Shown here in pieces: positions 34,801 to 43,800 of a stretch of DNA of 64,000 bases. The notes beneath the pieces were generated by a model that did not search any database, was not told the DNA's origin, and worked only from the letters and a program-made list of their open reading frames with translations. The translations under genes and the position numbers were made by a program. Origin of the DNA: Macrosoma leucophasiata. Lineage: Eukaryota > Arthropoda > Insecta > Lepidoptera > Hedylidae. The stretch lies in assembly GCA_036365455.1 (NCBI GenBank), contig JAWQUS010000007.1, forward strand, positions 23,638,001 through 23,702,000, given 5' to 3'. Every line of letters begins with the position of its first letter. The first letter of the stretch is position 1.

Positions 34801-37800
34801 GTACTGAACACTACCATTTGGACGCAGACAGATAAGGTAATGCTGACTTGCTGACTACGTTTTAAAGCTCTGATGTGGAATGAAAACGCACCTACCTAAC
34901 TTGAAACAGTATACCGGTTCATTGTTGTTTTGATTTTATCATAACAGGCTGAAGTGATTCGAGTGCGTGGTGCAGCGACCACCCCGCCCACGTTGTGGGT
35001 GGTGGGGGGTCCTGGCAGCAACAAGGCGGCGCTCTGCCAACGCGCTGTCTCGCAGCGCCAGGGCTGGGTTCACTTTAGGTAAGGAATCATATCAGGATGG
35101 ATGATAAGGAATATTGTGGAAATTAAATTTGCTACCTGTTATTACCTACCTATTAAATTAGTTACTTGGGTTGTCTTTGGTAGCCTATTTTTGCTGATAG
35201 GAGATCCTGGGGTCAGCTTGAAAACGATATTGGATTTTCAGGTAGGCAGATTTTCATTCCGATTTCATTGTGTTCGCTGTGTGAACTATATGGTAATAGC
35301 AGAAAAATACTTCCTGCTACATTGTTATTTAATAATAACTAACGCGTGATACATTTTTTTTTTTTTGTTATAAAAGTGGCAAACAAGCGTGCAGTTCACA
35401 TTGATGTTAAGTGATGACTGCAGCCTATAGACACCCACACAATGACCAGAGGTCAAAATGTAAATGCGCTGCCACTCCTGAGGCATTAGGTGTTATGCCT
35501 CTGTGCCGGCAATTACAGGGCCGTACATTACCACCTGACCGGAACACGATAGTGCTGAACAATACCATTTAACGGCAAGTATATTAGGTAATGCGGTGGT
35601 GCCTACGCCCGCGAGCTCCGTCACTGGAGCTCTACCACCAGTAAAAACCTAAAACTATTTGTTTTAATTCTTAGTAGTTCTTAACTTCTTTTAGTTTTTT
35701 GGCTTAGAATTTTGGTTTGGTGGTCATATTCTCGTATTTTATGCATCCCATCTTTTTTTGTAATCTAAGACAGTGGAAACGTACAAAGTTGAAGAAATTA
35801 ACCCAAATCATTTTACTGGTGGTAGTGTTTTAGTGTCCAGGAGCTCGTGGGCGTAGGCACCACCGCATTACCTAATCTATCTGCCGCCAAATGGTAGTGT
35901 TCAGCATTATCGTGTTCTGATTAGATGGTAACGTATGGACCCATAATAAGTATCACAGAAACATAATAACTGAGGTCTCAGGGGTGATGATGCATTTGCA
36001 TTTTGTCTTTGTGTAAGCGTCTATAAGCTGCAGTCATCACTTACCATCGATGTGAATTGCAGGCTTGTTTGCCACCTTCATTACATAAATCATCCTAACC
36101 ATTTGCAGTCTGGGCCAACGGCTTCGCGCGCTAGCGGACTCGGGCGGCGGGCCGGGCAGCGACGGCGCCATGGCCCGCTCGACGCTGGGCGGCGGGGAGT
36201 TCGCCCCGCGCGACCTCGTCTCCAAGCTGCTGCGGGCTGCCGTGGCGGACGCGGGCCGCAGCGGCCACGGTATCGTGCTGGATGGATACCCGAGAGATTT
36301 GGAGCAGATGGAACTTTATCAGAGCGAGGTGAGGATTCTTATTTCATAGCCTAGGCCGAGCAGTCTCAGACAGAGGCCTACGTGAACACGGCTCTATGGC
36401 GCTTTCGACGAGTTGATGGAGCTTTAACAGGAAGGTGTCAATTCTTAATTCGTAATCTGAATCAATGTTTCTGCGTGTCAGCTGACTAGACAGAGATGTA
36501 ATCCTGCCGCGCTCCAACTCGAGGGGAGGGGCAGAGAGATTTAATCACAAAGTTTTAACAGTATTTGGAATTTTTCTTTTGAGCATAATAATATTTGTGA
36601 TAGAAAGTTCACCTGCTTACACATTATCCAAAATAAAATATTTTAATTTCATCGAGTATCCCCGGCGGTATCCCGTTCCTCTCGTGGTGCTACTGAACTT
36701 CTCGACTACTGAGCTGCACCAGGGGCGCGGGCGGTGTGTCTATCCGGTGGCCGCCTCTCGTAGCCGCTTCGAACTTTGTTATTAACCCTATGAATAATCC
36801 TTTGCAAAATCAACTCCGCGCTCCCCTTTCCGATGCTTCTGGACCGAGGCTGTACTGCATATACTTATCGCATATTATATGCTACTTTAACGATCTAACC
36901 GGACAGGGGCGTGAAGCTAATTAAGTCAAAAGACGATCGACTTTTAAGACGATTGCCGTTAAACCTTGTCGGGGGCCTTATGGGCAGTCTGAGAACATCA
37001 GACAGCGGGTTGGCCACTAACACCTGCATTGGAGTAGCGTAGTGGAGTAAGCTCCAGGCCTCCCCGAAAAGGGGGAGACTCGTGCCCAGCAGTGGGACGT
37101 GAAAAAAGGGTTGTTGCCCCAGGCAACGGGGATGATGGGGATGTCCATAATTAGCTAGAGCGACGTTACCCCCGCAATACCGCGTGTGGCCGCGCATGGT
37201 GCCTGCTGGACTGATCCAAGCAACATGGGGAGCAGGCGGCACGACGATTTGGTGTCCATTCTTCTTCTCCCCGAGCTCAGTTATTGAAAAAAAAAAAAAA
37301 CACTATCGATTATATTATCCCTTGCAATATAATATTTTATTGTGAAAAATACGACATTTTGTATGGCCCCGTAATAACTATAATAGAGGCAAAAGATCTT
37401 AGTCCTCATGGGTGGCAACGCATCTGCACTTTGACCTCTGGTTATTGGTGGTAGAGCTCCAGTGACGGAGCTCGCGGGCGTAGGCACCACCGCATTAACT
37501 CATATACTTGCCGCTAAATGGTAGTGTTCAGCACTATCGTGTTCCGGTCAGGTGGTAATGTACGGCCCTGTAATTTCCGGCACAGAGGCTTAACACCTTA
37601 GGTCTCAGGAGTGGCAACGCATCTGCATTTTGACTGCTGGTCATTGTGTGGGTGTCTATAGGCTGCAGTCATCACTTTACATCAATGTGAACTGCATGCT
37701 TGTTTGCCACTTTTATTACATTAAAAAAGGGGAATTTTTAATTGCACCTCTATTTAAAATTTAAGCAAGCAACAATTATCCACTAATAATGTACCAGCAT

Positions 37801-40800
37801 ATCAAATAAATGACTGTTTATCAAATTAAATGATTTTTTAACTAAATGTCTAAGTCAAAAAAGTAAGTAATTCAATTAATGTCAGTAAGTAATTGTACAA
37901 CTAAATGACTTAGTGTCTAAGAAAATGTCTAAAATATATCAAAGTTAGCGACTTTATTTATCTAATTTTACTACGAAAAACTTGCTAAAACCACAGATAT
38001 AAGCATTCTAAAACAAAATAACAAAAATACTGATTTGCACACCAAATTATCCAATATTACCACCGAATTACTAAAATCTAAAATTCAAATCATTATCTAA
38101 AATTGCATAACAAAGAATGGATGTTTTAGGTTAGGTTAGGTTAGATTTTTTTTCTTTAAAAAAGGTGACGTATTTCAAAAAACAGATTAAATGTATCGTT
38201 GCACTAAAAGGATAAATAGATTTACTATAAGTTACCAGATAGTAATTCAGTAAAATAGTTTAGCTTTAAACATCAAACAGTGTAGTATTATGATTTATTT
38301 TATGGGCAAATTTAGTGTGCAATTCAGTATTTTTGTTAGCAATTTCGAATACTTCGATAGAAAAATTACAATTTACAGTTGTAAGAATAAATACAGTCTA
38401 CTGGTGGTAGAGCTCCAGTGACGGAGCTCGCGGGCGTAGGCACCACCGCATTACCTAATATACTTGCCGCTAAATGGTAGTGTTCAACACTATCGTGTTC
38501 CGGTCAGGTGGTAATGTACGGCCCTGTAATTTCCGGCACAGAGGCATAAGACCTTAGGCCTCAGGAGTGGTAACGCATCTGCATTTTGACCTTGGTCTTT
38601 GTGTGGGTGTCTATAGGCTGCAGTCATCACTTAACATCAATGTGAACTGCATGCTTGTTTACCACTTCCATTACATAAAAAAAAAAAAAAAAAAAAAAAA
38701 TACTACCCAAAAAAATAATGTGTAGATGTCTATAGGCCGCGGCCGTCACTTAACATCCACGTGCACTGCAAGGTTGTTTGCGACCAGCATTATTTAAAAA
38801 AATGAGCCCGCAGTTCCTCGTGAGGCCGCGCATGGTGCTGCTGGACTGCTCCAAGCTGCAGCTGGGGCGCGGGCGGCGCGACGACTCGGTGGCCGCCTTC
38901 CGCCGCCGCCTCGAGCTCTTCCGCGAGCTCAGCCTGCCCATGCTCAAGACGCTGGACCAGGACCACCGCCTAGTCATCGTGAGTTGCTCCACTCTTATTT
39001 TATCTCGTGACTGACCAGGAGACTTCGTTCTGCCATACGACTAATGAAAAATACTGAGCTAATTCCCATAACAACCGCCTCGGTGGCCTAGTGGTAGCAG
39101 GCCACTACTACTACGCTGAGGTGCTGGGTTCGATTCCCGGGTCGTGGATTATCAGCGATAATGGTGTAAAGTCTTTTATCTCTGGTTCTATTGGGATTTC
39201 CCATTTTTAGGAAATGTCCCAGTACCTCGAAGTTTGATAATGTGCCCGGAGATGTCAACAGGCTCGCCACCTGTTACACGGGCCAAAACGTAACCGGCGA
39301 TTCGTGGGTGTTTGCATGTATGCTTGAATGCATGCATTTACCTCTGCCTACCCCTTCGGGGATTACAGGCGTGAAGTTACGTTTTAATTCCCATACTTCT
39401 ACCACCTATTAAAACTGTTTAGGTGTTAAGAAACTCCTCTGAGGAGTAGTTACTGTGGTTAAGTTGGGAGGTAAGAGTTGGGGTGCATCTGTCTATCCAA
39501 ATTGCTGTCATCACTGTCAATGCCAATTTTTCATGTCAATTTTTACTATAAGAGCAATTACAATAATCTAATTTTTTAATGTAATCGAAGTGGCAAACAA
39601 GCTTGCAGTTCATATTCACGTTAAGTGATGACTGCAGCCTATAGACACCCACACAAAGACCGAGGTCGAAATGCAGATGCGTTACCACTCCTGAGGCCTA
39701 AGGTATTATGCCTCTGTGCCGGAAATTACAGGGGCGTATATAATCTAAAGTGCTCAACAATAAATATTGCACATCGAGCCTAGGAAGGAGACTTCGGCTT
39801 ATTTCGGGTCCGTACAGCGTTATCTATTTCGCACCGTACCTATTTGACGTTTGGCGACCATTTTGATCGAGTTTTGACCAATTTATTCACTTAGCAGAGT
39901 TCCAAGTGCAGTCACTACTAAGAAGAACTTAATTGAGAGCTTAAATCTAGTACAGATTATCGTGAAAAATCAAATAATGTCATCGTCCATAGCATAGATG
40001 CAAATAAACTGCTATCTACTAAATGTGATGTAGCCCCTGCAAACCAGAACAGACCAGTTCCCACCAACAGCACCCGTTCACGAGTATGACGCATGTGACA
40101 GCCATTGCCCTCCTCGACCATTTTAGAGGGAAGTGAGCAACCCACCACACGACGCCGCCAAAGGCAAAGACATTTAAGCGTGCATGACTGTTCCGGATAT
40201 GCATACGGCAAAATAAAAGATGGAATTCATTTTCAGCCAGGGTATTCACATTATTCAACCCTTAACAATAGTAGATACTAATTACTGAAATCACAGTATC
40301 ACGAAATAGCCTGACAGCGATCGCTATAATCCCAAGACGTATTATCATTAAGATAATCACAGGTCTTATAGTAATTACATTTATATAAAGGTTCTTTCAT
40401 TACTTTCTTAAATTTATTGATCGATAGATTTTGAACGTTTTTAGGGATTTGATTAAAGAACCGTATACATTGACCTCTAAAAGAATTACTGACTCTATTC
40501 AGCCGCGTTGCATGCATGGACAATTTGAATTTGTTCCTAGTATTTATACTGTGATTGTTACCTATTGTAGGAAACTCATTAATGTTTTTACGGACATATA
40601 ATACATTTTCATAAATGTATTGCGAAGCTACAGTCAGAATATTTATTTCTTTAAATTTATCTCTAAGAGATATCCTCGGACTCAGCCCGTAGATAGCCCG
40701 GACAGCTCTCTTTTGCAGTACAAAAATAGTGTTGACGTCGGCGGATTTCCCCATAGCAAAAGGCCATAGGACATTATACTGTGAAAATAACTAAGATACA

Positions 40801-43800
40801 TTTTTAAGAAAGTTGGAATGTGAAAATAACTAAAATATTTTTTTAAGAAAGTTAGAAGTTTATCACAAGCTGCGTTGTGTCGACGATGTTTATCAGACAA
40901 GAACATCAGTCAGATTATAACTACCGCTTTTTAAAGGAGGAGAGAGAGAAAAAAGATATCATTGATCCATGAATTAATGTGAAGTGAAATTTTACAATAG
41001 AATGTCAACGTTACACATTGTAGCTATTATGTATGTATGTACCTTCACGCCAGGTCCCTAACAGGGTAGGCAGAGAGTGTAGAGCGCCAAATATCTCGGT
41101 CCTGCCCGGTTACCTCCTCGCCTCTCTCTCTCTCTACATACTCGTGCCTCGTCTCCCTTCATCATTCTCTTTATACATGCACGCCGATTCCTAAGGCTTG
41201 ATCGCACCATCAGACAGTACTTGACCTATTTGGTCATGGTAGGTCAGTCGTAAAATTTAACGTATTGTAGCTATTCACTTTTATGTATTTAATTTTAACC
41301 TTCATTATCAATTTATGTAATTGAATCGGTATACCTTAATGCCGCTGCATAATTCGACTGTGTTTACAATCCAGGTGGACGGCGACACAGACTCCCCGGA
41401 CGTCCAGCTGGAGTTCACCAGGGTTATAATGGAGGAAATGGAGAAGGCAGAGGCCATCTCCACCATGCCGCAACCAGACCCTCAGCCTCTGAACACACAT
41501 CTAGCACAACCGCGTACAGGTAAAAATATTTGTGTACTAGCGGCCAACCCCAGCTTCGCGCGGGTGCAATGTTACCTCTATCCTCTCCTATTCATCTTAA
41601 CGTGTTATATAGCCTAAAGCCTAGATAAATCGGCTATCTAACACTGAAATAATTTTTCATATCGGATTAGTAGTTCCTGAGATTAGCGCGTTCCAGTAAA
41701 CAAACAAACTCTTCAGCTTTATAATATTAGTATAGATACGCTTACACTCACAGCCCTTCACTAGATGTTTTTGTTCTCTTCATCATATTCCCTAAAACAC
41801 TTTAAACTACTTACTACCTCAGTAGTATTTTTTTTGTAATGGTGTGGCAAACAAGCATGCAGTTCAGATTGATGTTAAGTGATGACTGCAGGAAATTACA
41901 AGGCCATACATTACCACCTGACCGAAACACGATAGTGCTGAACACTACCATTTAGCGGCAAGTATATTAGGTAATGCGGTGGTGCCTACGCCCGCGAGCT
42001 ACGTCACTGGAGCTCTACCACCAGTAAAAAAGTAAAGTGATAGCAGGCCACTATAGGGTCCTGGGTTCAATTTCCGGGTCGGCAACTATCAAAGATAACG
42101 CTGTAAAATCATTTTTTTCCCTTTTTTGGAAGTTTCCCAGTACTTCGTAGTTTAGTAACATGTCCAGAGATGTCAACCTGTTATGTGGGTGGTATGATTG
42201 AATGCATGCACTTACCACAGCGTACCCTACCCTTTCGAGGATTACAGGCGTGAAGTTGCGTTCCGTTTTTTTTTAATATAAAGGCATTGCTATTACGCAT
42301 ATTGCCAATGTCAAGAAAAACGATATTTCCGCATACGTAGTGTTCGTAAATATAAAGCAGCGTAAAAGTAGGAATCAATCAGTCAGTCAATTATTTAATA
42401 TGTCAGTCAAGTCAAGTGTGATCGAATAAAGCGATAGCTACTTTACCAGAACATTTACAATGAAGTTTTGGAGGTAACCTGGAAGGCCGAGTTTTCGCAT
42501 TGTTATTCTCTTTCAGTATATACGGGCACTGTAATAAACCTATATCAAACAAAATGCAACCAACTTTATTTAATATAGTTCAACCCGCAACTTCGTCCGC
42601 GTTAGAATTTATGATTGTTCAGTATCTACCCAGACGAAGTCGCGGGCGCAGCTAGTGTAAAAGTAGCCTAAGTTACTCCTTATTACATAAGCTTTCTGCC
42701 AGTGAAAGTTCCGTCCAAATCGGTCCAGCCGTTCCCGAGATTAGCCCCAACAAACAGACAGGCAGACAGACAGACAAAAATTGTAAAAAATGTTGTTTTG
42801 GTATATGTACCGTGTATACATACATATGCATTTAGTAAAAAGCAGTCATTTTTATATTACAAACAGACACTCCAATTTTTATTTATTTGTATAGATGTAT
42901 AGATAACTCAAAAATACACCAAGAGAATGAAATAAAATAAGAGCACCACGCCTCTTTCAAGGTTCCGCCAGAAACTCTTGCGTTCCGATATCATATTCCC
43001 CTTGTTACTCCGCAGAGGGCACGATGCAGCAGTTCGCGCAAGCCATGTCGCGCATGGGCGGCGGGCTCGCCAACGGCGCCGCTAACGGTGCGCTGCGGAA
43101 CGGCGCGCTGCTGAACGGCGCCGTGCCCAACGGCATCGTCGGCATCCACAATAAGGTCAGTGACTGCTCTAAAGGGGAGAAGGTCGTAGATCGAGATTTC
43201 ATATTTCTCAATCAAAGCTTTAGTTTTTCCTTCGTACGCCATATTTGTGGATTAAACTTTAAAGTGCCAATTGCCGTTAGAACCAAGTGTTTATGTTTAT
43301 TTACTGGTGGTAGAGTCCTAGTGCGAGATTGATAGACCGCACTACGACTTTACTTTGAGCAAAGTAAAATCGTAGGGCTTAGAACTGTCAGAAACGTATG
43401 GGTTTTGACAGTTCAAAGCGTACTTTGCTCGAAAGTAAAGTCGTAGTGCATCTGTGAATCTCGCCCCTAGTGTAGGGACTCGAGGGCGTAGGCATCACCG
43501 CATTACCTTATCTGACGCCACATGATGGTGTTCAGCTCTATCGTGTTCTGATTAGATAGTAATGTATGGCCTTGTAATAACTATCACAGAGACAACAACT
43601 AAGGTCTCAAGGGTGGCAGCGCAACAGCATTTAAACTCTGTGTTTTGTGTAGATGTCACACTGCCATAGAGCAACACGGGCCACCTTCCGCGGGGGACCG
43701 GAGGGGAGTAGCCATTAGGGTTGCTGAGGATTCCTCTTCCTCTTCCTCATAATGAGGAAGTTCCGCAATATTTTGGGATCCTCAACCGTTTCAAAAATTA

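Noticed and set aside
38126..38144. Chromosome end or SART/TRAS-type target
   Set aside because: Fewer than four TTAGG units without adjoining telomeric retroposon sequence.
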